Shown here: in pieces, positions 1 to 13,084 of the stretch
Numbering within the stretch: position 1 is the stretch's first letter
Layout: each line of letters starts with the position of its first letter
Assembly: GCA_034687125.1 (NCBI GenBank)
Contig: JAQGBZ010000024.1
Span: 1 to 64,000, forward strand
Length of the DNA stretch: 64,000 nucleotides
From: Neelides folsomi
Lineage: Eukaryota; Arthropoda; Collembola; Neelipleona; Neelidae
Reading direction: 5' to 3'
The notes under the pieces: generated by a model
Told to the model about the DNA's origin: nothing
What the model saw: the letters and a program-made list of their open reading frames with translations, nothing else
The model's database searches: none
Made by a program: the position numbers and the translations under genes

Positions 1-183
1 GTCAGCCCTATGTTAAAATGCACCATCATGTCAATTCCCATATTATCTTGATAAGTTTGGGATGTCTGGCAGAAAGCCAGTAGTTAAGTCTAAGTCTAAC
101 TTCTACTTATAAATGTATTTATTGGACAGTAAAATTTAAAGATTTTGACAGATGGGATTGAAAATATTTAAAATTTGACTTAC

Positions 184-536
184 ATTTCCGATTTACTTGA
201 TCCAGATCCTTCTCCCATTTTGAATGAAGTAAAATGTGGGTTGTGAGAAGATTCAAATTTTATGAGCAACAGCAGAGGAGGAAATTCGAACGACTGGTCT
301 TTGGCCGTAATTTGAAGACACTGAGTGGTGGCAGTGAGGTTTTGGGTAGTGCGAGGTTCGAGCGGCTTCACCTTGCATGAAGGAGATTTTTGATGGCTGA
401 TATAACTGATATTATTTGATGTGTTGGGAGAGATAAAGAGAGAGAGAATTCTCCTTTGCCTATGCTGATAAGGATCCTTAGTTAGACCAACATCCAAGGC
501 TGCTGCACGTCGTGTAATTGTTTCATCATCACTCAT
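184..536 (-). CDS. Possible first coding exon of an unrecognised gene, 5' part only
   Basis: An open frame of 117 complete codons begins with an ATG at 536 and ends in a good splice donor (GTAAGT, intron from 183), so the gene would continue to the left and leave the window. The translation opens with MSDDETITRR and closes with a Ser/Gly/Lys-rich stretch. It has no signal peptide, membrane segment or motif I recognise. I looked for the next exon in bases 1-180. A stop-free frame exists there after a ctgccag acceptor, but its phase does not match the donor, so I do not join them. The open frame could also be chance or 5' UTR. The start is simply the first ATG. Confidence 0.3.
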
Positions 537-1854
537 TTCCTATAACTCAATGACTATCTGACGGAAAAGTTTAATCAAATTAAACCTTATATCCATCCAT
601 ACTTTTTAACTTTATAACTTTAACTTTATATTATAGAAACCTCATAGACCTCATTTAATAAGCAAGTTGTATCTGATTGCAACCCTCACTACATCGCAAC
701 ATTGAATGGAGAGTGCATAGACTGATAGGGGATTTTTATGAGACCTTTTATATAAGATAAATATGAGTGATGAGAACGTGTGGGGATAAGTAGAAAGTGT
801 TCACCATCAACATTGGGGATTTCTTGAAGGAAACTTTTAACCAATTAACTCAATTTGCCATTTCTTGATGCAACTTACAATTAGCTGTAGGGAGAATTGG
901 CTTAGAAAGTTGTGCTTGTATGTATATGAAATAATAATTTATACTTTCAAAAATGTCAATCAAGACGGTCAGGACATGCACGCCTAATCTACCATATATT
1001 GTATGCATGTATTTGACAATTAAATTGTAAATAAAAATATTATTACTAATATTCAGTTAATGCGATTCAAAATAAAATAAAAATGATAAGCTGCTCTGAG
1101 AATTAATATTAGTGAGAAATGTTCGTATTAAACTATAAATAATATAAATAGATTAAAATATACAATATTTGTTTTTTGAGTTAGTACTTTTTTATTATCT
1201 CTCACACACCATAAGATTCAAATGAGCTTACAATATTAACTAAAGATAAGTGTACGACGTTGGAAGTTCTAGTCTAAACAATATCTGTTAATTAAGTACA
1301 TCAATTTATTCTGTTCAATTTATTATTGAATGAAAGCCAGTTTCAAGAATGACTTTAAAACAGCGGGTATTAACAAGAAAAATATGATTTATCTATTCAT
1401 ATAACTAAAAATATTAAAGTCTCAACAAGTTTAAATAAATTATTTAAATTAGGCTTTGATAGCTTTAAGTTTTTAGGCAAGGAATAATACATTTGGGGAA
1501 ATAAATGGGGGAGTTGTGTCAAAGTAAAATGTTTAATTATTGATGTTTCAGAAAGTCACTCGCCTTATTAGAACTATTATTAGGTTGACTATGCTAAACT
1601 ATCCTTATTTTAAGATTTTACACAATATCCAGAGATCTCTTCTGATAAAAGAAATTAGAATATTTGTTTTATAATATCCGAATCTTTAATATATTTTAAA
1701 TAATTAATATCAACCTGCACCTACTATTTGGTTTCAAGTAGAGGTATACGAATTTCTCCCGTGTGATCTGGACAATGAGATAGAGAATAAAAGGGAATAT
1801 TTAGAGTGAGACCTTATCTATCTCAAGGTACGTTTAACTACGACGACAATTCAT
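537..1854. other. Intergenic, AT-rich, no gene seen
   Basis: This lies between the 5' end of the left-edge candidate exon and the 3' end of citrate synthase. Both strands are full of stop codons. I see no conserved coding block, RNA gene or clear repeat. It presumably holds the promoter of the left gene and the 3' UTR of citrate synthase. Confidence 0.5.
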
Positions 1855-4409
1855 TTATTTCTTTGCTACAAGTTTCATCATCCCCTCCGTTGACATGGAT
1901 TTGGGGCGTTCGATTGGAAGGCCAAGTGCTCGGTCCCAGATGAGGGAAGCCATCACTCCAAGTGCTCGAGAAACTCCAAATAGCACGGTGTAATAATTCA
2001 TTTCTTTCATTCCATAGTACTGAAATTTCAAAAAATGTAATCTTTAATTCATAGGATCATAGGCCATATAAACAATTAGTTTTATTAGGTAATGTCAATA
2101 TTAAAATTTAGAATCTATTTAAAGTTAATTAATTTTACCTGTAATAATACTCCAGAATGAGCATCCACATTTGGCCAAGGATTCTTTACTTTTCCAAGTT
2201 CAGTGAGGATGGGTGGAACAATTTTGTAGATGTTTGACACCAACTACAAGAACAACAAAAGATTAATTCAACAAACATTCTTGTGTCAATATTATGAACA
2301 AGCAAAGAGTGTGATAAATACCTGGAACATTGGGTCGTTGGGTAAATGCTTCAAAGCAAATTCTCTCTGACATGTGTATCTAGGGTCAGTTTTACGAAGA
2401 ACAGCATGACCATAACCTGGGACAACTTGCCCGGATTTCAATGTCTTCCATACATATTCTTTCAATTGATCTTCCGTCGCATTCAATCCAACGTCATTAG
2501 CCACTTTAGTCAAGAACATTAATACCTACAAAAAATAAGATAAATAAATAAACTTGCTTTTATGTAAAAACATAAATATTTAAGTGACACTTGTCTATGA
2601 TAATTAAATATTAGTTTATTTGTACTTCTTGGTTAGCGAGTCCGTGAAGAGGACCTGCCAAACCATTCATTCCTGCAGCGAAACTTAAATAAGGATCAGA
2701 CAAAGCCGATCCAACGAGATGAGTTGCATGTGCACTCACATTCCCTCCTTCATGATCACTAAAATAATTAAACAATTAATCTCAAAATATGTGAATAAAA
2801 TACATGTTATTTATCACAAATTAATTAGTGTTCCAGCGTAGTACCTGTGAATTGTCAGATAGAGTCTCATGAGTTCGATGAAAGTGGGTTCTTCATATCC
2901 AAGCATATTTGTAAAATTCTTGCTCCAATCTAAATTCTTATCAATGCACGGAATGGGAGTTCCATCCCTGAACAGATTCCTGTAAATGATCGCCGCCACA
3001 GGAGGAAGCTTTGCAATTAAATTCATGGCATCCTCATAAACATATTCCCAATATTTCGACTTGTGAACTCCTTTCGAATAAGCTTCAGCAAATTTGCTCT
3101 CGCTGTTCAAAGCGGTAATCGCTGCACTGAACTGAGACATTGGATGGAGATTCGATGGAAAATTGCTCAGCATCGTTACAACATGAGAAGGCAAATCGGC
3201 TCGATTGGCCCATTCCTTCGATATGGATTTTACCTAATAAAAATTGCTATTAAATCTTCAAAATACTTCCTGATGATCTCATTTACTATTAAATTAAACA
3301 TTATTTAATTCAAAACAAATACCAAGAATGTAAATAAATTCTAGGAATGAAAAAGGTCATTGTACTTGAGCCTCAGATGGAACATCTCCGGTGACCAAGA
3401 GCCAGAAAAGGCCTTCAGGAAGAGGTTCGTTTCCTCCAGGTGCCTTTGGAAGAAGCTTTTGGCATTCAGGGATTGAATAGCCTCGAAAACGAATGCCTTC
3501 ATCAGCATCCAACACGGAGGTTTCACAGACAAGACCTTTGATCCCTCTCATGCCACCGTACGCCTGGAAATATAACATGGTTTACTTAATTTATACTCAT
3601 TGAGTCATTGGGCTGCTATAAAACACATTAAACTGTATTTGAACTTTTTATTAAAGTTTATTAAAATCATCATGATAAATAAAATTGAAGATTTTTCTTG
3701 TTCTTGACCACGTACCATTTCCACCGTGACTTCCCCGATTTTCGTAGCACCATGCTCTTTTCGGAAATTTTTAACATTTTCTTGTTCAGCTGGGACTTTC
3801 TTTAGAAGAACTTCTTTAAGATTTGTACTCTCATTTCGAACAAATACGGTCACAACGGGTGCCAATTTCTATTGAGAATCATTCGATAAATTAAATAATT
3901 ATTCAACAAAACAATGGTTCTAGTTAAATAAAATAGATATAAAGGAGCATGCATATTCTTTGAAATTGAAATGAGGTCTCATATAAGATACACCAACAAC
4001 TTAAACTAACATTAAGTAAGTGTAATCTTTATGTATATGGATTATATAGAAAGAATGTCATTAGAATTGAACCTTGAAATGGACTGGAAAATTTGGATAG
4101 CATATTAGATAGTGGAATGAATGAAAGTATAAATGATGATATACCGTCAAAATAGATATTGAATAGTGTGTGATAATAATGTAATTTAATAATGTATGTA
4201 GCTCTTATATGCAATTATATGACCACTATCAGAGTTATACACAACGAGAAAGGTTTTATAATTTATATATTAAATATGAGTGCTAATGTGGTCTTTCATA
4301 TACGTAACCTGAATTGATCGGATCATTATAGCAAGGAATTTAAAAAATGTTAATTTAATATCACCTGAGCTTGATTAGATTTAGAGAGGAGAGCCCGGAA
4401 CAGAGCCAT
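1855..4409 (-). CDS. CS: Citrate synthase, mitochondrial (8 exons, 463 aa)
   Basis: It condenses acetyl-CoA with oxaloacetate to citrate, the first step of the TCA cycle, in the mitochondrial matrix. Exons on the minus strand: 4365-4409, 3716-3868, 3366-3563, 2845-3233, 2626-2758, 2322-2525, 2139-2243, 1855-2019; all junctions keep frame and total 1,392 bases. The short basic N-terminus ([15 protein letters not shown]) fits a mitochondrial presequence. Family blocks are near-identical to animal enzymes: [67 protein letters not shown] and the C-terminal [12 protein letters not shown]. The catalytic triad is present: His300 (in GPLHG), His346 (in GYGHAV) and Asp401 (in NVDAHSG), matching H274/H320/D375 of the mature pig enzyme. 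Length is normal. The exon 3 donor is the weak GTACAA. Single-copy housekeeping gene; I see nothing degenerate. Confidence 0.97.
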
Positions 4410-4815
4410 TATGATCTTGAAATTTCCGAATGAGTGAGAAAGTGGGCGAAGGATAAGATCCGAATTGGTAGCACACGGGAAGAAGATTGGAATGAGATCT
4501 CTCTGTATGTGTAAGCTGAAGCTGTGGGACTGAACTGAACTCTGCCGGCAGATCGGTTCGGCAATCCTCGCGATCCTTCAAATTCCAACCGAATGCGAAT
4601 GGCAAGCAAACTGGCAAATGGCAAACTCTCCCTCTACACCTTTGCTTTGCTTTGGGGAGAAGTGATAGTGATTGATGAAAAGCCAAATGGGTAATCTCCT
4701 GTGACGTTTAGCGATCTATTAAAATCTGCAATAAATGTACTAACAATAAAAAGTATCAGATAATATTTAGTATAATATAATAGGAATAGGTATACCATAT
4801 CGTATAGCCGCTGTA

Positions 4816-4909
4816 TACTTATATCACCTTATCAGTATACAGCTTTATACTGATAATGTGATATAAGTGTACTTATCACTTAAATAGTATTTAAGTGATA
4901 AGTACACTT
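4816..4909. repeat. Two back-to-back hairpins
   Basis: The first palindrome spans about 4816-4868 with 23-base arms (left arm starts ACTTATATCACCTTATCAG) and one mismatch around a short loop. The second, 4866-4909, has perfect 22-base arms (AAGTGTACTTATCACTTAAA at its left end) around almost no loop. The two share an overlapping AAGT at the junction. This could be a degenerate fold-back transposon or two nested ones. No coding potential. Confidence 0.75.
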
Positions 4910-5391
4910 TATGACCTATAGAATTGAAAAAATAAATCATATGTTAAAAACAATTAATGCGAGGGTAGAGTTTACCCTTTAATCTAGGTCTGTTCAAATA
5001 AAGAAAATACTAAAGAGAATTCCACCATTTAATTACCGAACCGACTCGTTTTTCATTAAACCTTTTAAAATTTAAAACGTGGGACAAGTTATATGGTTTA
5101 ATAGTTTATACATTAAGGTGGCAATTGACTTTCTATACATGTTTTAAACATTTAACCAGCCTAGGTATAAATATAAACCATTTAATTATTACTCGCGTAC
5201 CTTATGCTGTATTAGTCCGTATCAGTTTCTGATAAGTTTCCCCAAGTTTCTTTACTCAACTCATTGTCCCTTCAAATTGTCTTTAATACGTTCAATATTC
5301 TCCAGATGAATCAATGAGTGAAAAATTTACATTAGGAATAATTATTTGTAATTAGAATAATTCCGAATAGTTTTTTTAAAATTGAATAATA

Positions 5392-5506
5392 CAAGGTGGC
5401 CCAGCGTTAACTGAGTATTTTTGATCATCCCTAACTTTTTTTTATTTTTTAACACAATTTTCTAATAGATTATCATTAAATACTCAGTTAACGCTGGGCC
5501 ACCCGA
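5392..5506. mobile_element. Fold-back MITE, Tc1/mariner-like, 115 bp
   Basis: Perfect 26-base inverted arms lie at 5395-5420 and 5478-5503 (GGTGGCCCAGCGTTAACTGA at the left) with a 57-base AT-rich loop. The outermost bases (CAAGGTGGCCC and its imperfect partner) are flanked by TA on each side (5390-5391 and 5507-5508), the target duplication of Tc1/mariner elements. There is no transposase frame, so it is non-autonomous. Arm identity suggests fairly recent insertion. It lies between two genes, not in an exon. Confidence 0.7.
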
Positions 5507-6024
5507 TACTGTCAATTGGAGATAATTATTCGAGATACAATTTCGAATATTATAAATATTTAAAAAAAATGAACAAACAGGAGAAATGATGGAAACAGCA
5601 AATTGAGAATTTTCATTTCACTAAACTGAACAAATTTAAAAAAGTTTCATTGGATACAAATGTTTAATGTAATAAACTCGTTCATTTCAGGGCCTAATTA
5701 AAAAATCCAAGAAAAGGCACAATTTCAACCCAAGCCGCACAATTAAGTAAGTGACAAAATGAGTAGTTTAGGCTCACGGCGAACTTTTAGGGAAATGACA
5801 ATGTATTATGGAGTAATGTGACAATGATTTATTATTTGAATGGCTTTATTAACTTTGAAGAAAGAATTTGACTAACATTCAGTCACAACAGTTTAAAATA
5901 AATACAAAAAGAATACATTTCTAATTCCATCTTGAAAACGTTAATAATGCATACAAGAATTGGGTAATATATTATTTATTAAATGAGTTGGAACTTGAAT
6001 AACCTGATACTTGGTTGACCATTT

Positions 6025-7365
6025 TTAGAACCATTTGCTCTTGATAGCTTTGTATTTTTCGACACTGAGGCACATTGCATCAACTATTTCTTCTGCAGTC
6101 TTGGTTTGTCCGTAGTAATCTACAAATTCTCCATCTGGATTAATGAGATAGATGATGACTGTATGGTCAACCTATATTATAAGAATACTGAAATTAATAA
6201 ATCACATAATCACATTTATATAATTTGATAAGGATTGAGCATTTTTGATAAATAAAAATAATTGTGTTAATTACGATATAATCTAATTGTTCATCTCTGG
6301 GTCCAGCACTAAAGTAAACTCTAAATGCTCTACATGCGGCTTGTAATTGCTCAGGAGTTCCAGTGAGTCCAATAAATTTAGAAGAAAATTCTTTGATGTA
6401 TTTAGCAACAGCATTAACATCGTCTCTTTCTGGGTCAACGGTGATGAACAAAGGTTGAACTTGAATTCCAAGTTTAGGATTAGCGTCTAAAAAGGAATAA
6501 TACCAAAAGGATTAAATTATAATAAATAGATCAAACATACGTAGGTGTGAATTTGTATTTATTGTCAGTACACAAATAATGATTAATGAAGTATAATAAA
6601 TTATTATTTATTTACCAATTATATCAACAGCCTTTGCAAGCTTTTCTAATTCATCAGGACAAATGTCTGGGCAGTGAGTGAACCCAAAATACAACAAGAT
6701 CCATTTACCGAAAAATTCTTCGCTCTTTGTTGGCTTTCCAGTGTGATCAATTAAATCGAATCGTCCACCAATAGCAGCTTTGCCAAGCTGCTTTTTCTTT
6801 TCTTTTACAATCGCTAATGAAAAAATTCAACAATTTCCTCCTATTAATATTTGTTATATTTATATTTAAGTATTTCAATTTAATTAAAATATAACCGACT
6901 AAAAATAATATTTATTAATACATTAATTATACTTGAAATCTATAATTGGTTTTATATTGAATTATTTACCAAGATCCTTTTCTCTTTTCAGAAAATATAA
7001 GTAAACTAGCATCAGACCACCCAAAACAGAGGCAACGGCTAAACTTTTCCAAGACACTCCACTTTTCTTTCTTGGTCTTTGAGGAAGTTGTGGAGGTTGA
7101 GAAGATGAGAATCTAAATAACTGAAAATTTCGAAAATTAAAATCTTTAAATGAATTATTGATATTAATTTTATATTCTCTATTAAGGCGTATTGGAAATT
7201 TACCTGATTCTTGTTTGTTTCAAATGTTTTTAATATTGTGGATTTCGTTATTGATAAATTAGGAATTAACCGTGTGGAAAAATGAACATTCTGAGACCCT
7301 AAAATTTGAAAGAGATGTCTCGAGGTCACACCATTTTGCCGACATAATTTGAGAATAGAATTCAT
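6025..7365 (-). CDS. SCO1: SCO1/SCO2-type copper chaperone for cytochrome c oxidase (5 exons, 289 aa)
   Basis: It delivers copper to the CuA site of cytochrome c oxidase subunit II, anchored in the inner mitochondrial membrane with its thioredoxin-like domain in the intermembrane space. Exons: 7204-7365, 6970-7120, 6616-6813, 6275-6486, 6025-6171; frame is kept throughout (870 bases). The N-terminus is a likely mitochondrial presequence, followed by one membrane segment (about residues 78-96, [16 protein letters not shown]). Copper ligands are present: the CPDIC motif (Cys152, Cys156) and His244 in the VDHT block, with spacing as in human SCO1. The blocks [19 protein letters not shown] and [10 protein letters not shown] are typical. 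I start at the internal ATG at 7365 because the upstream in-frame codon is TTG. It is divergent from SFT2, whose start is 558 bases away. Confidence 0.95.
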
Positions 7366-7923
7366 CTTCAACTCTGAAATTAAAATTGTAAATGAAAATA
7401 TTATATTCGAAATTTTAATAATAAATAGTGTGAAATATTTATTTAATTTTTATGAATGAGAGATTAACAATTGTTTAAATTTAATTAACATTACATAAGA
7501 AATGAATTAATTAGTCTTACCTTATAAATTAAACACCAAAAGCCAAAAATCAGCACACCGGAAAATTGAAATGATCAAAATGATCAAAAGAATTGCATTC
7601 TTTCCGCCTAAATGTTTAGATTCGCAATGTGGGATATTTGAAACATTTGACAACTCAACTCAAGAAAAGAACCCAACGAAAAGAACTCGATGACTCGAGT
7701 TTTCTTTTCAGTTTTTGTAATTTTAAAGGTCACATCACGTTACATAATCTTTTTAAAAAAATTTATCATAATGTAATTCACTATTCCGTAACAGAATTTC
7801 AGTCATTTAAAAGATTATAAAAATATACTTATAGCATTGAATAAGGTTATTTACACATTGTTAGCTCCGATAATGAAGAAATAATAAATTTCCATTTCAT
7901 CATACCCTAATATAAAAACAATA
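7366..7923. promoter_or_regulatory. Bidirectional intergenic promoter region, SCO1 and SFT2
   Basis: Two housekeeping genes start from opposite ends of this 558-base gap, so it must carry both promoters and 5' UTRs. I see no convincing TATA box with a correctly placed initiator on either strand. Compact divergent housekeeping promoters are often TATA-less. The role is inferred from gene layout only. Confidence 0.45.
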
Positions 7924-9170
7924 ATGAGCAAAAACATTGAAATTGATTTTGGAGAAGGCAACGGGTCAAATGAACTCAACGACTACTTAATAAAAAGAGA
8001 ATCACAAAGTTCCAATGGATTTACATCCTTCTTTTCAAATGTGGGGAGTAATGTCAACAAATATTTGCCAAGAAGAACTGGAACCGGAAGTATCGAAGAT
8101 GACATTTCTGTTAGATTCGGTATGTTTGGATTGGGTGGTAACAACACACAAGAACCACAAAATCAAGGGCTTGGAAAATATTGCAAATGTTTCGAATTGG
8201 TAAGTATAATAATATTTATAATGTTAACAAAACTAGAAACTTTACAATACTATATACTTGATAAACAAAAATGACGATTTAATTTAATTCTAACTAGTAT
8301 AAATCATACATATTTAACTACTTTTTAATTACCTTTTATTTAATCAATAATAATGTATGTATATCAATGTCATATATTTCAAATAATTTATGTAATAGGC
8401 TTTTTTGTAATACCATAGTTTTATGGGCTAATTATGCCTCATTTAAATATTTAATTTTTATGTAAATACCACAAAGAAAATGGAATAAAGATCAATATCA
8501 ATATCAATAATATAATTAATTAAACTTATTAATATTACAATTATATTTTCAATTTCATAATTACAGTTAATTACTTTATTATAATATTTATTCTTATATT
8601 TGTTTTGCAGAGTCGTAAAGAAAGGATAATCGGTTTCTTCATATTTTTGGTCTTTGGACTCGTGTTTTTCACAATATCCAGTTTCTACATACCCGTTCTG
8701 ATATTCAAAGCAAGAAAATTCTCAATTTTTTTCACATTGGGAAGCGTCTTTACTTTCACGGGGTAGTTAAAATGTTATTTATCTACTTATTTTTAAATTA
8801 GTGGTATTGTTTAACTCTGTTAACTGATGCATTTTATGGTGGATCATTCCAATACTTTCTCGGTATTAGCATTTAACATAATTTGTTTATTATTTTCAGT
8901 ATGTCGATTTTATGGGGCTTCCAATCATTTATTCGGCATTTATTCTCGTCCGAAAGATTGGTCTTCACTTTGATGTATTTTGGATCTTTGTTTCTGACAC
9001 TTTACTTCGCCATTGGACTTCAAAACACGGTGCTAACAGTTATTGGAATCATCTTTCAAATTATCTCTCTCCTTTCTTTTGTCGTTTCTTATCTACCTGG
9101 AGGTGTAACGGGGTTAAAATACCTAGCTACTTTAATTACATCAAGTGTGTCAAGAACTTTGCCAATATAA
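7924..9170 (+). CDS. SFT2-domain vesicle transport protein (3 exons, 232 aa)
   Basis: This belongs to the SFT2 (SFT2D) family of small tetraspanning Golgi/endosome membrane proteins implicated in fusion of retrograde transport vesicles with the Golgi. Exons: 7924-8199, 8611-8762, 8900-9170 (699 bases, in frame). The N-terminal 90 residues are hydrophilic and acidic, as in SFT2D2/3, and include a conserved-looking LPRRTG segment. The SRKERIIGF block then begins the domain and is followed by four hydrophobic stretches. The third exon holds the family signatures ERLVFTLMYFGSLFLTLYFA and VVSYLPGG, and the protein ends shortly after. Cytosolic termini are expected. I cannot separate SFT2D1, D2 and D3, so no symbol is given. 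Confidence 0.92.
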
Positions 9171-9820
9171 AATTTTTCAAACTTGTCGAGGACTCGTTTG
9201 AGCAACACAAATATTAAATGGGATTACACCTGTACGATTTGTACCTAAACTTATAATTATACTATTATTTATTTTGTATTTACGTAAATACTGTACATAA
9301 TTCTTATTTTATAAGTATTTATTTGGTCATTGCCTTCTTATCTTATAATAATTATAATTTCTTGTAATTAATGCTTTATATAAAATATAAAAATAGGGTA
9401 TTTTTATATAAAAGATTTTCTCGGTGTTATATTAGAAATTAAATGAATATCAATACTTAAGGCGTGATTAAAAATTGCTACGTTGCATAAACAAAAACCT
9501 TTTTTTCATTTCATTTTATTTCTTCATGATATGATAGTATTGATAAAATATTTAAATAATTTTCGATGACTATAATAATTTTAACTTACAATCATCATTC
9601 ATCAGCACCAATTGTTCAATAAATGGATTTAGAATTAAAATTATTTTGGACAATTGCATTCAAATCGACAGAATTTTATATTAGAAACAAGTCATTAATC
9701 TAATTAATACTTGATAGTACTAGTAGTTGATATACTGAACTTGATCTTAAATAAAATATGTATAGTTTATTAGATATTTATACAAAAATGTAAAAAAATT
9801 CATTTTCAATGGAGAAACTT
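9171..9820. other. Convergent 3' flanks of SFT2 and gene A
   Basis: SFT2 (plus) and carotenoid oxygenase A (minus) end towards each other here. An AATAAA on the minus strand (plus-strand TTTATT at 9766-9771), about 50 bases after A's stop codon, is a good polyadenylation signal candidate. I see no gene or repeat in the remainder. Confidence 0.5.
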
Positions 9821-12800
9821 TTAATAAACATTTTCTGAGGCGCTTTTCGCACTATTGACGAAAATTCCATGAAGCGTTTGAGCAAATTTTGTATTGAAAT
9901 CCACTCTTGCTATTTCTCTCAAGTCCTTCGAATCCAAAATAACGAGATAGTCAGATTTCTCTCGATTTCCCGAACTCACTGCAGTAAGAACAACGCCTTC
10001 ATCTTCCTCTGAATTCAAATCTGGATGAGGAACAAAAAGAGCTTCACCGCAAAAATCATCCTCTGAATCACTTTTGTAAGTTATAAATTTTCCAGTCAAG
10101 ACGTCTCCCTTACAAATCTAAAGTTTCAATTAAATATCAATTACAATTTTATTGACCACGTTGTTACCTCGATACATTGTAATTATATTGTATAAAGTAA
10201 TATTGGTGAATATTCTTAATGTTACGATTAATAGAATAAATCATTTAAATCATTTAAAAATAAAGTTGAATATGGATTCCATATGGAAAAGAGATGAAGT
10301 AAAAGAAAGTAAATTACGGAATTTCTAAAGATGCCTTCATCATAAATCCCAGTTGCATAATAGTATCTGTAAGGTTTGGTAAGATAACGAGGATTGATGG
10401 TTGGGAATTCCAGTCCGGGATCTCCAAAAGATTCCGGCGTCAAATGAATCTTATCACCTCTTCGCATTGCTATCGCTTCCTTCCCACGCCCTTCCTTGGC
10501 CACTAAATTTTTCTCAACTTGGACGGTCTAATCTCACAAATTGAAACATTATTGACAATTCCCCATTCATGACATTAATTTATCAACTTTTCACTCACAT
10601 TAATGTCAGATATGATCGGAATGACAAAGCGGGCCGGATGGGAAGAATCTTCTTTAGAGAATTCATTATTCCTCAATGACTTCAAGTTCCATTTTTCGAG
10701 TATCAAAGGACTTGGATATTTTATCAAGTCAATTATCAGCTAATAAAAAATATAATTTTAAATGAATTCTCTGAATTCAATATTTTTGTTTATCATATTT
10801 TATCATTGAGATTCTCACTTGACCATCTTCTTCAAAAGAGTTGATGAAATGAAAAACAAAGAAAGGATCTTCACTAATGTATTTAGTTTTCAAAACATTT
10901 CCACTTGATTTTTCAATGATGTGAAAGCGGTTCTAGCAAAAAAATGTATAAAAATATTAAATCCCAATAATGTTCAATAGTTCAATAGTTTAAATATTGT
11001 ACTAACTTTCTCTGCTGGTGTCCATTCAAAACAGTCTTTAATTGACTTCCCTTTAATTCCAATTTGAGCCAACTTGATACAATTAACCAAGAGTGGTTGC
11101 TCCATCATAATTATCTATGAATTATACATTCAAATTTCCAATCAATATGATAATCATTAAATAATCTTTTCTTAATTGGCGAGACGTGTCATCTCATTAT
11201 CATATCTTTCATTAATGAAGAAATTGTATCAACTCTCGTCACTTACATAATTCTCTGATAATGTAAAGGAGTGTGAATATGTCAAACAGGTCTTGAACGA
11301 AGATGGAAAGCTAGCAATGATCTTTGCATCCTTCAACGCTAAACACATACAATTATAGTAAAATACTATTGATTTAAAGGGCATTTGCAAGGAATTGTAG
11401 AAATTATAGCAAATTCAAATATAGTATTTTATTCATTTCATTTACCATCATTTCCATGTCCTGTTGATGAAGGTGGAATTTTAACAACATGATGCTTAAG
11501 TCCTGAAAATACAGTTGAGCCAATGTTCCATGTAACACCGTCAGCATCGCATATTGGATGGCTGGATAATTAAAATCAATTATTAGTATAGTAAAAACCA
11601 CGAAATTGCGAAATAAGGAAAATCTGTTTTTTTGAACAAACCTGCAATTGAGCATTGTTCCAGACGATTTCATCAGATCATGCTTTAAAATAAGTTATTG
11701 TTAATTATAATAAACGTTTGTTTAAAAACATTGAATATTATTATCACTTTAATAATTGTTACAAAAAATAGTTCATTTTAAAATAAATACTTACTCTATC
11801 TTTTTTCACAAGGTTCTCACAATCAATTGAATGTATGAAACATGTTTCAGATGCTGTAGTATAAAACATAAATTATGTATAACTGTTTTAAATTTTTTAC
11901 TTCATAAGCTTTTCATAAAAGTGAGAAAGATAATATTTTAATTTCAATACACTACCTGAGTATATTTCATCCTCAATTTTATAAAGAGCTCCAACATTAT
12001 TATCGGTCAAATCCGTCGGAACCTTTAAAATTAAAAATTAGTCTTTAATGTAGAGTACATTTATTTATGTATTCATCATTTATCCATGATTTTTTCCAGC
12101 AAATTTTATAAAAGCAAAAATAACTGCATTAAATTACTAAAAAACATTTTTTACAAGTGTATTGAAGATTCTTGAAAAAAAGCTTCTGGTTGGGTCTGGA
12201 TATGCCTTTGTTCCTAATTATGAATTAATTCATATTTAATAACACGTGTGTCTATTCCAATCAATAATAATGAAAATAATAATATGCCAATCAAACACTG
12301 GGAATTGCCCCTCATATGCTCCTCATATTCATTCATGCAAATCATTAACTTTTTCAATGATATAATTTAAACGTTACCAAATTCCGCATAAACAGGTCTT
12401 TTCGCAATCATGGCTTTTTTGTAAGCTTCGCTCTCAAGAAACTTTTGGGAAAAAGTCACCTTGAAAGAAATTTTAAAAATTAAGCTTTGATCATGAAAAT
12501 TAATCATGTATGGTACTTATTTTTATTATGCATAATTTTATGCAAAGGTATATGAGACAAATTATTTTTTATATCTACTAACAAAAACTATAGTACAATA
12601 GTGTATTGGTATCTTGTTTCTTTTAGATTATATGTCTATGTGGTTCATAAACGAGAATTTGACGGAAAACTGGTGGCTATAATAATCTCAATCTCTATTT
12701 AAAGCTATTTGTAAGCTGAAAACGTTCATTAAATAATAGTAAACAATACAACTCGTGTACTTTTTATGAGAAAAATTATTAAAAACTTACTTTTTTGTTG

Positions 12801-13084
12801 CATATTTCCATTTTGCATATGATAGCCAATCCATCGAGAAAATGATTTACCGTAAAATCATCATCAATGTCAAAAATTCCAGGTCCAACGCGCATAAATC
12901 GACCTTCTAACCAACTTGGAATTTCTCCTTTGATTTATTAAAAAACATCTCAATGAATAAATTATTAATGAAATAATAATCGCTTTGCAGTCATTATGTA
13001 TTTGACTTGAATACCTTTAATGTTTCCTTCAATGGGATCTGGATATTCTTTTGCCGAGTCGAAAAGGGCAGCAATTTGCGGCAT
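9821..13084 (-). CDS. Carotenoid cleavage oxygenase family, gene A (14 exons, 530 aa)
   Basis: A member of the BCO/RPE65/NinaB family of iron enzymes that cleave carotenoids or isomerise retinoids. Exons: 13015-13084, 12791-12927, 12378-12459, 12155-12213, 11956-12022, 11795-11853, 11642-11682, 11446-11561, 11247-11338, 11007-11114, 10819-10932, 10599-10739, 10318-10527, 9821-10117. All phases fit (1,593 bases). The four iron-ligand histidines are His173 (CSHP), His233 (YSHSF), His305 (FHFINSFEEDG) and His515 (LHGIF); second-shell Glu141 is in ASETC. The RVGPG block and a PDP membrane-loop motif (YPDPTRSFFSR) are present. It has no signal peptide, as usual for the family. First of the array and one of the most intron-rich. 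Shares introns and ligand spacing with B. The substrate cannot be told from sequence. Confidence 0.92.

Larger units (their letters stand above)
4410..6024. other. Intergenic between citrate synthase and SCO1, with hairpin repeats
   Basis: This covers the 5' flank of citrate synthase and the 3' flank of SCO1, both on the minus strand. The GC-richer stretch 4410-4690 just upstream of the citrate synthase start is probably its promoter and 5' UTR. The rest holds two adjacent palindromes (4816-4909) and one fold-back element (5392-5506), listed separately. I see no gene. Confidence 0.6.

Noticed and set aside
1-180. Continuation of the left-edge gene into a second exon after the ctgccag acceptor
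   Set aside because: The stop-free frame there needs a phase-0 junction, but the donor at 183 is phase 2; joining them would give a stop.
4381-4686. 101-codon frame overlapping the citrate synthase start
   Set aside because: It is out of frame with the real presequence (ATG at 4409), and it reads through the promoter/5' UTR.
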